Positions 1 through 8,903 of a DNA stretch of 64,000 nucleotides are shown here, one piece after another. Source of the DNA: Planctomycetota bacterium (lineage in GTDB: Bacteria > Planctomycetota > OFTM77); NCBI GenBank assembly GCA_029260795.1, contig JAJDCO010000105.1, positions 62,001-126,000 of the forward strand, read 5' to 3'. The translations under genes were made by a program, and so were the position numbers. The notes beneath the pieces were generated by a model. That model worked only from the letters and a program-made list of their open reading frames with translations. It was not told the DNA's origin and ran no database searches. Position 1 is the first letter of the stretch; each line of letters begins with the position of its first letter.

Positions 1-174
1 GTGGGTCTCACGGGCGAAGCCGCGGAGGTGCTGAGCCTTCCGAGTGGGGGCGACACTAGCTACCCGGGGATGCTCTTGGAGGAAGGGCGGCTTTGGGTGT
101 CGTACTACTCGGGTCACGAAGGCACGACCTCGATCTACCTGGCCGAGGTGACGGGGCCGCTGCTCTCGCGTTGA
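1..174 (+). CDS. C-terminal end of a sialidase/BNR-like protein (5' cut by window)
   Basis: Frame 1 is open from base 1 to a TGA at 172-174 and gives the last 57 residues of a protein that begins outside the window. The tail has the pattern YPGMLLEEGRLWVSYYSGHE followed by a Thr-Ser-Ile-Tyr-Leu-Ala strand. This resembles the last blade of exo-alpha-sialidase or BNR-repeat six-bladed propellers, where 'LWVSYYSSHEG.. IYLA' is common. No catalytic part is visible, so enzymatic activity cannot be judged. The next gene starts 37 bases downstream on the same strand. Confidence 0.55.
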   Translation: MGLTGEAAEVLSLPSGGDTSYPGMLLEEGRLWVSYYSGHEGTTSIYLAEVTGPLLSR

Positions 175-211
175 TCGATGACGGCTTGTGGGACATGACG
201 GGAGAAGGAGA

Positions 212-901
212 GTGAGCGAGACGCTGATCTTCGACGCCGACGACACGCTCTGGGAGAGCGTCGATCATTTTCGGGCGACCGAGGAGCGATTCTTGGACTT
301 GATGTCCGAGCGCGGTGTCGATCGTGCTCGCGCCCGAGAGCTGGTCGTGATTCGCGATCACGAGCGCGCGCCCAAGCTGGGATACGGTGCCCGCGCCTTC
401 GTTCGCACGTTGCTCGGCACGGCTCGCGAGCTGTTGGGTGACGCGGCGAGCTTCGAGCTGCGAATGCGAATCCGTCGCCTTGGCTCGGAGCTTCGTCGGC
501 ACCCGATCGAGCTCTTGCCGGACGTGTTCGACACGCTCGTCGCGCTGCGTGGCTTGGGGCGCTATCGCCTCGTGCTGCTGACGAAGGGGCATGCCGACGA
601 GCAGGCGTCCAAGGTCGAGCGCTCGGATCTCGGCCGACTGTTCGATCACGCGGAGGTGCTGCGCGAGAAGCATGCCGAGGCCTACCGAGAGGTCGCGTCT
701 CGCTACGGCTGCTCACCCGACCGCACGTGGATGATCGGGAACAGCCCGCGCTCGGACATCAATCCGGCCCTGGCCGCCGGCTGGAACGCGGTCTACATCC
801 CGCACCCGCGAACCTGGGAGCTGGAGCGTGCGGCCCTGACACCCAGCCCCCGGCTCGTCGAGGTGGAACGCTTCGTCGATCTGCTGGCGGTCTTCGCCTG
901 A
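212..901 (+). CDS. HAD-superfamily hydrolase
   Basis: A 229-aa cytosolic haloacid-dehalogenase-type phosphohydrolase. Motif I is FDADDTLWE at residues 6-14, with the nucleophile Asp and the Asp two residues later. Motif II is the Thr in LLTKG, a Lys follows in the REKHAE stretch (motif III), and motif IV is IGNSPRSDINPALAAG, which carries the Mg-binding acidic residues. The helical insert after motif I suggests a C1-type cap. The GTG at 212 is chosen because GGAGAAGGAG lies directly upstream; an in-frame GTG at 188 lacks such a site. The substrate cannot be inferred. The gene is convergent with the HEAT-repeat gene, and a perfect 13-bp inverted repeat lies at its stop codon. Confidence 0.88.
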   Translation: MSETLIFDADDTLWESVDHFRATEERFLDLMSERGVDRARARELVVIRDHERAPKLGYGARAFVRTLLGTARELLGDAASFELRMRIRRLGSELRRHPIELLPDVFDTLVALRGLGRYRLVLLTKGHADEQASKVERSDLGRLFDHAEVLREKHAEAYREVASRYGCSPDRTWMIGNSPRSDINPALAAGWNAVYIPHPRTWELERAALTPSPRLVEVERFVDLLAVFA

Positions 902-940
902 GCGTGCATCAGCGATCCTTGCGGAGCCGCTGATGCACGC
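902..940. terminator. Bidirectional hairpin between convergent genes
   Basis: GCGTGCATCAGCG (902-914) is perfectly complementary to CGCTGATGCACGC (928-940), giving a 13-bp stem with a 13-nt loop. It starts one base after the HAD stop codon and covers the last codons and stop of the minus-strand HEAT-repeat gene. No T-run follows on either strand, so it is either an unusual intrinsic terminator or an mRNA 3'-end stabiliser. Confidence 0.6.
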
Positions 941-2252
941 GCCCCGCGGCGACGGGATCCTCCTGACGGCGGTCGGGGTAGAAGTTTTGGCGAGCGGTCT
1001 CGGCGGTCTGCTCGAACTCGGGATCCTGCTCGACGGTGGCGAGGAATCGTTCGAAACCTCGAGCGTCGTCCCTCGGCCAATGCGCTCCCAATGCCAACAG
1101 GGCGTTGCGGCGAACCGCCGCGGAGGAGTCTTGCTCGAAGATCGCCCGGAACAGGTCGCGCGTCTCGATGCGGTTGGTCGGGGACGCGAGAGCTGCCATG
1201 TTCGCGGCCACGATCGCTTGGCGTCGATAGGACTCCGAGCGGGCGTCGTTTCCACGGAGGTAGACGATCGACTCGAAGAATCGAAGCTCGGTGCGAGCGG
1301 CGTAGCGCGAGAGCGGGACCGTCCAATCGAGTCGCTCGGGCTCCGTCTGGGCCGTTCGCAGCAAGAGATCGGGCACTGCATCGAGCGGAAGGTGCTCGCA
1401 GAGGGCCGCGAAGAGGCGCGCGGCTCCCGGAGCGTCGAGCTCGACGATCTTTCGCTCGAGCTCGACGGCCCGATCGGGTGCGATGCGAATGAGATTCTCG
1501 AGTGCGGCCAGCGCGATCGGCTCATGGGGTGAGTCAAGGAGAGGCTCGATGTCGGCGACGTCTTCTGGGCCGAGTCGAGGCAGGAGAACGCGAATGAAGC
1601 TCACCAGGGTGTCGGCCGACTCGGGATACACTAAGACCAAGTTGTGAAGAAGTACGAGCTCATCGGCATTCAAGAACCCGGGGAGTCGAAGGAGGGTCGT
1701 CAGCGTTTCGGCATCCGGAGTGCCGCGTGCGATCTGCTCGATCCAGTCGGAGACCTGAGCCTCGAGCGACGGTCCGAAGGCACGGCGCGCCCCGCTGACC
1801 CCGGTACTCGAGAGAGCGACCGTCGCCTCCAAGGCCAGGAGCACGACTCGCCGCTCGAGCCGAGTGAGGTTCGGCTCGTCGAGGAGCTCGACGAGCTCGA
1901 GACCGAGCTCGGGATGCTCCTCGAGTGCTTTCCAAAGCGCGGCTTCGAAGAGCGACTCGTCTCGATCGCGAGCGGCTGCCAGCAATGCTTCCAGCCACGA
2001 AGGCCAGCCAGACTCCGACCGAGGAGCGAGGTCGCGGGGTGTCTCATCGGGGACGGGTGAAGGCTGAGCCACGGCGGGCGTCGAGCTGTCGGAGGGAGGC
2101 GCTTCGAGATCGGGCAGCGCCTGCGCCGCCATGGAATGGGGCGTCGGTGGCTCGGCCTCCGAGCGTGCCGACCGGCTCGCACCGGGTGCCATCAGTAACC
2201 ACAGCAAGCAGGCGAAGGCGCCGATCGCGACGAGTGGGAGAAGACGGTTCAT
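909..2252 (-). CDS. Membrane-anchored HEAT-repeat-like protein
   Basis: A 447-aa protein with an N-terminal hydrophobic segment (MNRLLPLVAIGAFACLLWLL) that acts as a signal anchor. A Pro/Ser/Glu-rich linker follows to about residue 80, and then helical pairs to the end. Recurring elements of the type 'LARLGPEDVADIEPLL..P..IALAALENLIRI' and 'AAVRRNALLALGAHW' fit HEAT or armadillo-type scaffolds. The ATG at 2252 has AGGAG (2263-2267) at good spacing; the open frame continues upstream to 2324 but lacks a comparable site. No catalytic motif is seen. A likely role is periplasmic or extracytoplasmic protein binding, which is inference. Confidence 0.75.
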   Translation of the reverse strand: MNRLLPLVAIGAFACLLWLLMAPGASRSARSEAEPPTPHSMAAQALPDLEAPPSDSSTPAVAQPSPVPDETPRDLAPRSESGWPSWLEALLAAARDRDESLFEAALWKALEEHPELGLELVELLDEPNLTRLERRVVLLALEATVALSSTGVSGARRAFGPSLEAQVSDWIEQIARGTPDAETLTTLLRLPGFLNADELVLLHNLVLVYPESADTLVSFIRVLLPRLGPEDVADIEPLLDSPHEPIALAALENLIRIAPDRAVELERKIVELDAPGAARLFAALCEHLPLDAVPDLLLRTAQTEPERLDWTVPLSRYAARTELRFFESIVYLRGNDARSESYRRQAIVAANMAALASPTNRIETRDLFRAIFEQDSSAAVRRNALLALGAHWPRDDARGFERFLATVEQDPEFEQTAETARQNFYPDRRQEDPVAAGRVHQRLRKDR

Positions 2253-2362
2253 CGAAGGATCACTCCTGGTAGCACGGTTCGAGCGACTCGCTTCTCGAGC
2301 CGAGCTCGGTGCGGAAGGGCCCACGAGACGGCGCTCCGCATCGAGGACTCGACGAGGTCGCA

Positions 2363-2371
2363 GGGGGGGGG
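2363..2371. repeat. Homopolymeric G9 tract in intergenic DNA
   Basis: Nine consecutive G lie about 110 bases upstream of the HEAT-repeat gene start and about 50 bases past the stop of the 2422-2862 gene. It is the longest G run I noticed. Such tracts can slip during replication; here it could only affect a promoter or 5' leader, not a reading frame. Confidence 0.8.
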
Positions 2372-2421
2372 CGTGCTGGTGAAGGAATCACGAGGCGGGC
2401 GAGGCTAGACATCGATGGACG

Positions 2422-2862
2422 TCAGCGTCGATTCGGCTTGGCGCATGCGCCTTCGGTGAAACACAGCATCTCTTCAGCGGCCATCGGCTTTCCGAGCAGG
2501 CACTCGTAGTCGAGGCAGAAGAAGAAGCTCTCCACGCAGGTGCAGGTCGGGTGGTAGAGGAGCACCTTACGACGATCGCCGGAGAGGACGCAGAAGCCGG
2601 GCTTGGAGACCTGGCGTCCACACTGGGGCTTGTAGCGGATGATGGCCGGACAGACGTCCGAGCTCGAGCCGATGGTCACGCCGCCGATCGTGAACGACCA
2701 AGAGTCACAGCTCGAGCCGTTGGGGCTGACATCGATCTCGAAGGGATCGATCTCGACGCCGACGTTCCGGCAGGTGTCTGGGCAATGGATCGCCTCCTGT
2801 GAGAGGGCGATCGGTGCCGAGGCCACGAAGAGAGCGAAAACGACGATTGAAACGCGCAACAT
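2422..2862 (-). CDS. Small secreted cysteine-rich protein
   Basis: A 146-aa protein with a clear Sec signal peptide (MLRVSIVVFALFVASAPIALS, cleavage near Ser-Gln-Glu). The mature part has about a dozen cysteines, including CPDTC, CTCVESFFFC and single Cys spread through short beta-like segments. This suggests a disulfide-stabilised extracellular domain. The ATG at 2862 has AGGAG 7 bases upstream. I do not recognise the family. It is followed on the same strand, 169 bases later, by the HEAT-repeat gene. Confidence 0.72.
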   Translation of the reverse strand: MLRVSIVVFALFVASAPIALSQEAIHCPDTCRNVGVEIDPFEIDVSPNGSSCDSWSFTIGGVTIGSSSDVCPAIIRYKPQCGRQVSKPGFCVLSGDRRKVLLYHPTCTCVESFFFCLDYECLLGKPMAAEEMLCFTEGACAKPNRR

Positions 2863-3019
2863 GGGTGCACTCCTGACGAGGCGTCCGAGTGGATTCGGGG
2901 CGCGGGGATCATCGGGATCGCCCGCCAGGAAACCAGTCGTTGCTCGCGCGGAGTGGTTACGCGCTGAATCAGTTTTTCAGAGAGTGCCGAGTGCGCGTCG
3001 ACTCGAGACGGACGCGCAC

Positions 3020-3448
3020 TCAATCCTCGACGGGCTGCGGTGGCCGCCTCCGGAGATCGGCCGTGATCTCGGAGAGGTAGCCGCTACGGGCGAGGCGCAG
3101 CTTGGCGTCGTCACTGAACAGGAGGACGATGCCGAAGAGATCGCGGCTCTCCGAGACATAGTTGAAGCGCACGGGCACGGCCCGGACCGAGATGCTCGCC
3201 GTGAACGACCAGCCGGCTTGATCGATCCAGCCGTAGGTCGCGGCGAAGCCGTCCGCCGTCTCCCAGATCTCCAACGGCGCCCCGAGCGCGTCGAGGCACA
3301 CCTGGAGCTCGGCGCTCTTGTCGGCCAGCTCCTGCGCCACGATGATCGGTCGAGGCTCGTTCAGGCTGAGCCGCGAGTAGTTGAAGGACACGCAGCTCGG
3401 CAGCGCGAGCAGCCCGAGCCCGATCGCCAGCCGTCCGAGCGGCGTCAC
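3020..3448 (-). CDS. Probable lipoprotein of unknown function
   Basis: A 142-aa protein starting at GTG 3448, which overlaps the TGA of the upstream lipoprotein gene by 4 bases (GTGA) and so suggests translational coupling. The N-terminus is hydrophobic with a lipobox-like Leu-Pro-Ser-Cys (about residues 16-19). The mature part is about 120 residues of mixed alpha/beta sequence with 'DALGAPLEIWETADG' and 'YGWIDQAGW', reminiscent of small SmpA/OmlA-like outer-membrane-associated domains. I cannot assign a family. It probably works with the coupled upstream lipoprotein. Confidence 0.68.
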   Translation of the reverse strand: MTPLGRLAIGLGLLALPSCVSFNYSRLSLNEPRPIIVAQELADKSAELQVCLDALGAPLEIWETADGFAATYGWIDQAGWSFTASISVRAVPVRFNYVSESRDLFGIVLLFSDDAKLRLARSGYLSEITADLRRRPPQPVED

Positions 3449-3906
3449 TCGACCCCCTCCTCCTCGCGACGATCTTCGTCGCGCGGCTCGTTGTCGGATC
3501 GCTCGTGGATGTCCTCCCACGGCATCGAGTACTGCGGCCGATGGCTCGAGAAGGTCGAGCCGACGTGCGTGAGCAGGTTGCGCTCGTCGAAGAAGACCCA
3601 AATGCGATCCTGGCGAGCGTCTTCGTTGAAGAACCCGATGAGAAGCAGCCAGAGGCCAGCCGACTTCTGGATGGTGTGGTCGTAACGATACGCCGACCGC
3701 TTTCCGAGCTGGATGACGTCGTTGGGAGCGCCGAGACGCTGAACGACTTCCTGAGCGGTGGTCGTTCCCGGTTGCAAGCCGGAGACGGCGCGCATCGAGA
3801 GTGGCTCGTTGGTGCTCTGTCGGGAGACGAAGCAGCCCGAGAGGGTGCAGGCCGCGACCGCGAGGAGAAGGAAGGCGGGTAGGGAGGACAGCCTGAGATG
3901 AGACAT
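3445..3906 (-). CDS. BamE/OmlA-like lipoprotein
   Basis: A 153-aa lipoprotein. The signal peptide ends in the lipobox Thr-Leu-Ser-Gly-Cys near residue 25. The segment 'GLQPGTTTAQEVVQRLGAPND' (about residues 43-63) is the helix-turn-helix signature of the SmpA/OmlA (BamE) fold, followed by 'YRYDH..' and 'VFFDERNLLTHVG' strands. The C-terminus is a charged Asp/Glu/Arg tail of about 25 residues. The family typically binds outer-membrane or envelope partners. Because its surroundings are not bam genes, I call it BamE-like only. ATG 3906 was chosen for the signal peptide that follows. Confidence 0.7.
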   Translation of the reverse strand: MSHLRLSSLPAFLLLAVAACTLSGCFVSRQSTNEPLSMRAVSGLQPGTTTAQEVVQRLGAPNDVIQLGKRSAYRYDHTIQKSAGLWLLLIGFFNEDARQDRIWVFFDERNLLTHVGSTFSSHRPQYSMPWEDIHERSDNEPRDEDRREEEGVE

Positions 3907-4126
3907 GAGATTCGGCTCCGTGGGACTCGAGTCGGGCCCGCGCCGGGCCGTGGCGGTCAGTGTCGCTTGCTCCCTCCCGCGAATCCAGGCCGAGGTCGGA
4001 TCCGTCACTCGGTATGATCCGCCATCGGCAAGGACCGGCCTCGCGCTTCGAGGACCGGTGAGGCACGATTCGGTTTTCAGAGCGAGAAGACGCACGATCG
4101 ACGACTCAGGTTGAAGAGGTGAGGCC

Positions 4127-4588
4127 GTGCTGCGACGAGACTCCCGCGATCCGGACCTCCCCGAGGAAGACGGCGACGTCGGAGGGCCGAGCCGGCCCCC
4201 GCGACGTTCCGTTTCAGGGTGTCTCCGAGCGGTCTGCTTGGCGGGCGCTGGGCTCTTCCTGCTTCTCGGAGCGATCGGTGCCGCACTCCCCGGTCTTCCG
4301 ACGACCCCCTTCCTCCTCCTCGCCAGCTTCTTCCTGGTTCGGGCTTCACCACGCTTGAATCAGCGGCTGCTGCGGTCCCGCTTCTTCGGGCCGATTCTGC
4401 GCGACTGGCAGGAGCACGGGGGCGTGCGCCGGGACGTCAAGCTGCAGGCCGTGGCGGCGGTCGTTCTGGCGGTCGGTGCGACCCTGATCTTCGGTGGCCT
4501 CTCTGTCGTTTGGCAGGGGGTTGTCTTCGCCTTCGCCGCGTTGGGCATCGTCGTGATCTTGAAGCTGCCGACGCTGCGTGTTCCTTAG
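4127..4588 (+). CDS. DUF454 (YbaN-like) inner-membrane protein
   Basis: A 153-aa protein. After a charged 30-residue N-terminus comes a hydrophobic helix containing GAIGAALPGLPTTPFLLLAS, the hallmark of DUF454. Next come 'FLVRASPRLNQRLL..RFFGPILRDWQEHGGV', also diagnostic, and two further membrane segments near the C-terminus (AVAAVVLAVGATLIFGG and WQGVVFAFAALGIVVIL). The start is GTG 4127, preceded by AGAGGTGAGG. The gene is divergent from the lipoprotein pair. The family is widespread, but its biochemical role is not established. Confidence 0.88.
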   Translation: MLRRDSRDPDLPEEDGDVGGPSRPPRRSVSGCLRAVCLAGAGLFLLLGAIGAALPGLPTTPFLLLASFFLVRASPRLNQRLLRSRFFGPILRDWQEHGGVRRDVKLQAVAAVVLAVGATLIFGGLSVVWQGVVFAFAALGIVVILKLPTLRVP

Positions 4589-4854
4589 CCGGGGAGAAGG
4601 CGAGCACCGAGGCGATCGGAGTGTCTGGATCGGCTTGAATCCAACCGAGGCCTCCCGGTGCTCAAACCACCCCAGGTCGCCAGTCTCGGGACGACCGTCG
4701 TCGGCGTCCATCGCTGGGTGCGTTTGGCCATCCGCGGCGGTATCCCTCGAGCCAGCGCGCCGATTGACTTTGAGGCTTGCGACGTGGGACATTCTGGGGG
4801 CTTGATTCCAAGCGAAGCGGGATATCGCTTTCGAAACACCCTTGGGAGAGTGTG

Positions 4855-6696
4855 ATGAGTGTCCGGGCCCGTGTGATCTTGCTGACCCTCGTTTTCGTCG
4901 GGTTGGTCGCCGTTGGTTGCACCAAGCGCAAGAACCGATTCCTGTTCACCAGCGAGACGTCGACGACCCCGGGTGACTTGGCTCCGAAGGTCGGCGCCGT
5001 CTCTCCGGACCGCTCCGAGAACGGCGTTCGTCCGGGAACCGAGATCTCGGCGACCTTCGATCGCGCGATCGACCCGTCGACGGTCGATGGAAGCAGCGCC
5101 CGACTCGAAGGCCCGGAGGGACTCGTCCCGGCCTCGATCGAGCTCCTCGACGTTCCGGCCGGCGAAGATCGTCGCCTGGTGCTGCGCCCGGCTCGGGCTC
5201 TCCTGATGCGCGCCGAGTATCGCGTCACGCTGACCACCGACATTCAGACGCCGGACGGTCATGCCTTGCTGGACGAGGTGGTGTGGACGTTTCGAACTCG
5301 CGACGGTCTGTTCGATGCCGAGGAAGAAGTCGGCCTCGGAGTCGGTCAAGAGCAAGATCCCCGAGTGCAGGTCGATGATCGCGGCCATGGCTTCGTGATG
5401 TGGCACTCGGCCGAGAATGGACGCCAACGGCTGTTCGTCAAGCGGCGGCAACTCGAAGGCAATTGGAACGGCCCCATCACCCTGGATGATGTCGATGGCG
5501 GCAATCTCGCCGGCTACCGACTCGCCGTGAATCCCGAGGGCCGGGCGATCGCCATCTGGTATCGCACGCGGGTCGGAGACGGTGGGCAGCCGACCCTCGT
5601 TCGCCGCTACGTGCCCGGTGCAGGCTGGAGCGAGGCTGAGGCCGTCGCGACGGACGAAGCCGCCTTCACCTTCCCGGAGACGGTGACGCTCGACGACGGA
5701 GGCAACGCGCTCGTCCTCTACCGCCTCCTCGAGGGAGACGACGATAATGTCTGGGCGCGTCGCTGGTCGGCGGCGACCGAGACGTGGACACCGCCAGCTC
5801 TCGTGCGTCGAGGCGGCTCCTTCTTCAGCGGCGTGGCCACCAACGGGGCGGGCGCCACGGTAGTGGCCTGGAAGCTGTCGAATGGTCAGAGCGTGCAGGC
5901 CAATCGCTTCGAGCCCGGCTCGGGTTGGTCGGGTGCCCAGACGATCAGCACCTCGACCGGTCAAGTCGACGGGCGGCCGCAGGTCGTGATCGATCGCTCG
6001 GGGACGGCCATCGTGACTTGGGAGCAGGCGGAGTTCAGCGACGGTCCGTCCAGCATCTACGCGAGCGTTCAGGAAGCCGGCGGTGAGTGGCAGGGAGGCA
6101 ACCCGATCGAAGGGCAGCCCAATCAGGCCACCGGGCACCGCTTGGCGAGTAACGACGCGGGCCAAGCGCTGGTCGTGTGGCAGCAGGATCGTGACGACGA
6201 GCTCGGGGGCATCGCGTCCAGTGAGTACGTGCCCGGCAGCGGATGGCGGCGTGACGGCGTGGTGATCGTCGACGACTTCGGAGTCTTGACCGCTCCCTCA
6301 GTCACGCTCGACGACGCCGGAGACGTGGTCGTGGCCTTCTTGCGCCGGGGAGACACCGAGATCGCGGACGTCTGCGTCAGCCGGAGAATCTCGGGCACTT
6401 GGGGCGTCGCTCAGGCGGTCGAGCATCTCTACGAGAATGCCCACGATCCGATCGCGGTCACGGATGGCCAAGGAAGTGCCTTGGTCTTCTGGAGTCAGCG
6501 GCGAGGTCCGCAGTTGAATCTGTACTCGGCCCGAGGGCTCAAGGGCCTGGGCTGGCTACCGGCCGAAGAGCTCGGCTCCAACATCCAGTTCGGTCCGGCC
6601 GTCGCTCGTGACGCGAGTGGCCGTGTGCTCGCCGCTTGGCAGGCACAGGACGACATCGAAGCTCCTATCCGTGTGCGAGGGAGTGCTTTTCACTAG
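4855..6696 (+). CDS. Lipoprotein with bacterial Ig-like domain and propeller-like repeats
   Basis: A 613-aa lipoprotein with signal peptide and lipobox (GLVAVGC, Cys near residue 21). Residues about 45-155 form an SbsA-type Ig-like domain (Big_5 pattern: 'VSPDRSENGVRPGTEISATF' through 'YRVTLTTDIQTPDG'). The remainder, residues about 160-613, is made of roughly 45-60-residue units of the form 'DD.G.A.V.W......' with WSGAQT or WRRDG turns, as in BNR/propeller surface proteins. ATG 4855 was chosen over upstream in-frame codons because it directly precedes the signal peptide. A role in surface binding is inferred; no catalytic residues are seen. Confidence 0.78.
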   Translation: MSVRARVILLTLVFVGLVAVGCTKRKNRFLFTSETSTTPGDLAPKVGAVSPDRSENGVRPGTEISATFDRAIDPSTVDGSSARLEGPEGLVPASIELLDVPAGEDRRLVLRPARALLMRAEYRVTLTTDIQTPDGHALLDEVVWTFRTRDGLFDAEEEVGLGVGQEQDPRVQVDDRGHGFVMWHSAENGRQRLFVKRRQLEGNWNGPITLDDVDGGNLAGYRLAVNPEGRAIAIWYRTRVGDGGQPTLVRRYVPGAGWSEAEAVATDEAAFTFPETVTLDDGGNALVLYRLLEGDDDNVWARRWSAATETWTPPALVRRGGSFFSGVATNGAGATVVAWKLSNGQSVQANRFEPGSGWSGAQTISTSTGQVDGRPQVVIDRSGTAIVTWEQAEFSDGPSSIYASVQEAGGEWQGGNPIEGQPNQATGHRLASNDAGQALVVWQQDRDDELGGIASSEYVPGSGWRRDGVVIVDDFGVLTAPSVTLDDAGDVVVAFLRRGDTEIADVCVSRRISGTWGVAQAVEHLYENAHDPIAVTDGQGSALVFWSQRRGPQLNLYSARGLKGLGWLPAEELGSNIQFGPAVARDASGRVLAAWQAQDDIEAPIRVRGSAFH

Positions 6697-6842
6697 TCGA
6701 CCTCTCGACGGCATCGGCCGGAATCCGCTCGACGACGTTCGATTCTCGTGGTGAGACACGGACCACTTTCTTGTCTCATGGGCTGGGCGCGCAGAGTCGT
6801 AGGTGCGCCATCGGTTCCAAGAATGAGATGAGGAATGTCATC

Positions 6843-8069
6843 ATGATGAAGTGTCACCGCGAGAGAGTCCTCGCCGCCGTGCTGGTGACGGTCGGCATTG
6901 TCTTGATCCTGGCGCCGTCCGCCCAGGCGCAGGGCTGCCTCGGTCCCGATGGGCTCACCGGAGCCTGCTGCAGCCTGACGAACGCGTCGTTGCCGCCGCT
7001 TCCACCCGTGGAGTTTCCCGGGACCGGGATCTGCTGGGCGTCTTGTGGTCCCTGCGCGAACCCCCTCGACATTCGCTATGACCCCCCGGTTCTCGTGCGA
7101 TGCGGGGTCTACGACATTCCGGTCTTCATCTTGGCGCCGATCACCGGCAGCATCCTCAGCGGCACCGCCCGCCTCGACTACACCCGCACCTGGGAAGAGA
7201 TCAACGACGACGGTCAGTCGCTTCAGGTCTATCGGTTCTTGATGAAGGCTGATCTGGTCGCGGCCGGAACGTTGGTGTGCCCGATCGCTTCGGCGACCGA
7301 GGCGACGCACTTCTTCTACGGCTATCTCGACTACGCGTTCAACTGTGCCTCGGCCAGCTGGGAGCCGGCGACGGCTCTCTATCACTCGTGCGACGTCTTC
7401 GGACACAACGCGGCGACGTCGGCGGTGCCGGGCCCGCATCATCCGAGCCTGAGCGTCGGTATCGTCGGCCCGGACACGCCCGCGAACACCTTTAGCATGA
7501 CCGTCGAGATGCCCTTCTCCGGTCCGGCCGTGGGAGGAGCCATGCGCGTCCAGACTCCGGCGACCGCGTCGTTGTGCAACACCGAAGAGCCCATCGCCGC
7601 GGGCGGGGCCACGCTCGGCTACATCGGCTCGGCCTGCGCTTGCCCCCTCGGCTTCGCGCCGCCCAACATCTACTCGGCTCAGCCCTTCTCAGGCACCTCG
7701 ACCTGTGGCTCGAGCTTCAACTCGCTCTTCCCCGGATCACCCCTTCTCTGGATCCACACCATCTCACAGAGCTTCGGACGGTGGACGGGAAGCGGACCGG
7801 GCACACCGTACCCTGGGAACGAGAAGGTCTGGTCGAACGAAGGCTTCTATGCCTACACCGAAGGCTGCACGAGTGATCTCCACGTCGACATGCAGTACGG
7901 CGTCCTGACCGCGGAGGGATTCACGGTCGTGCCCGATGCCTCTCGCCCGTGGCAGTCGACTCAGAACTTCATCGATCTCGCGAGCAACTTCTCGAAGACG
8001 TCGGGCATCGTGCCGCCGTTCAACGGAGTGCTCTTCGAGACGAATCATTTGATCTACGCCAACTTCTGA
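6843..8069 (+). CDS. Large secreted cysteine-containing protein, unknown function
   Basis: About 408 aa, with a signal peptide (VLAAVLVTVGIVLILAPSAQAQ) followed by a Cys cluster (GACCSL ... GICWASCGPC). Beta-rich sequence follows, with further paired cysteines (CACPLG, TCGSSF). Motifs such as 'SGTARLDYTRTWEEI' and 'HFFYGYLDYAFNC' suggest a beta-sandwich. I do not recognise the family. The start is the ATG at 6843 with GAGGA at 6830-6834; an in-frame ATG at 6828 would add five residues. No operon partner is evident, with 146 bases to the previous gene and 290 to the next. Confidence 0.7.
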   Translation: MMKCHRERVLAAVLVTVGIVLILAPSAQAQGCLGPDGLTGACCSLTNASLPPLPPVEFPGTGICWASCGPCANPLDIRYDPPVLVRCGVYDIPVFILAPITGSILSGTARLDYTRTWEEINDDGQSLQVYRFLMKADLVAAGTLVCPIASATEATHFFYGYLDYAFNCASASWEPATALYHSCDVFGHNAATSAVPGPHHPSLSVGIVGPDTPANTFSMTVEMPFSGPAVGGAMRVQTPATASLCNTEEPIAAGGATLGYIGSACACPLGFAPPNIYSAQPFSGTSTCGSSFNSLFPGSPLLWIHTISQSFGRWTGSGPGTPYPGNEKVWSNEGFYAYTEGCTSDLHVDMQYGVLTAEGFTVVPDASRPWQSTQNFIDLASNFSKTSGIVPPFNGVLFETNHLIYANF

Positions 8070-8359
8070 TTCGGCCGCCGCCCAGGTGCGATCGGCCGGC
8101 TTGGGGCCGTAGTCGACGACAGCTCCGGATGAGAGACATTCAATCTTCGAGGACCCCCCGTTCCGGCGAGGCGTTTCGCGCCGCATCGACGTTGGGTCGT
8201 CTGATCGCTGGCCTGCGTCCGCACATCCGTCGGTTGGGGGAGGGGCGCATCCGTTGCTGAATGCCGAATCGGACGGTCCCTTCCGAAACGACCTTGCGGT
8301 ATGCTGGACGTCCCGGCGGCTGGCCTCTCACAGATTCTTCGTTTCAAGGAGCTGTCGTC

Positions 8360-8884
8360 GTGATCGATTTGGGCACCCTGCGCGCACAGGACGTGATGAA
8401 GACCGAGCTCGTCAGCGTGACGACGCGGTCGACGTTGACCGAAGCCGTTCGGACCTTCGAAGAGAACGGCGTGAGCGGAGCACCCGTCGTCGACGACTCC
8501 GGCGATCTCGTGGGTGTTCTGTCTTGGTCCGACATCGGCCGGTCGGAGCATTTCCGTGATCAACGCTTCGAAGGACGATCGCACTCGGCCTACGAGTACG
8601 ACCCCTTGCTCGATCTGCGCACGGCGGACGAGCTCGAGGAGAGCGGCATCCTCGCCGTCGAAGACTACGACCCGGAGGCGCTCAGCCAGGAGCAGGTCGA
8701 GACGTGGATGACACCGCGTCTCGTGTCGGTCACCCGAGACACGTCCGTGGCCGAGATCTGCGCTTTGATGAGCCGCGAGGCGATCCACCGCGTCTTCGTC
8801 GTCGACGGCGGCCGCCTCGAAGGCGTCGTGTCCAGCTTCGACATCGTGCGCGCCATCGGCGAATCGGAGACGGTCCCAAAGTGA
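8360..8884 (+). CDS. CBS-domain pair protein
   Basis: A 174-aa cytosolic protein composed almost wholly of two CBS motifs (about residues 8-62 and 114-170). The first has 'DVMKTELVSVT....L.EAVRTF.E.GVSGAPVVDDSG.LVGVLSWSDI'. The second has 'TWMTPRLVSVTRDTSVAEI' and 'VFVVDGGRLEGVVSSFDIVRAI'. Paired CBS motifs bind adenosyl ligands such as AMP, ATP or SAM and act as energy or ligand sensors. The acidic linker of about 50 residues is unusually long. GTG 8360 is supported by AAGGAG at 8346-8351. Confidence 0.88.
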   Translation: MIDLGTLRAQDVMKTELVSVTTRSTLTEAVRTFEENGVSGAPVVDDSGDLVGVLSWSDIGRSEHFRDQRFEGRSHSAYEYDPLLDLRTADELEESGILAVEDYDPEALSQEQVETWMTPRLVSVTRDTSVAEICALMSREAIHRVFVVDGGRLEGVVSSFDIVRAIGESETVPK

Positions 8885-8903
8885 TATCGGCCGTGCCGAT
8901 CGT

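Noticed and set aside
4585..6165. 526-codon minus-strand frame opposite the Ig/propeller lipoprotein
   Set aside because: Shadow of a GC-rich gene; no domain and no ribosome site.
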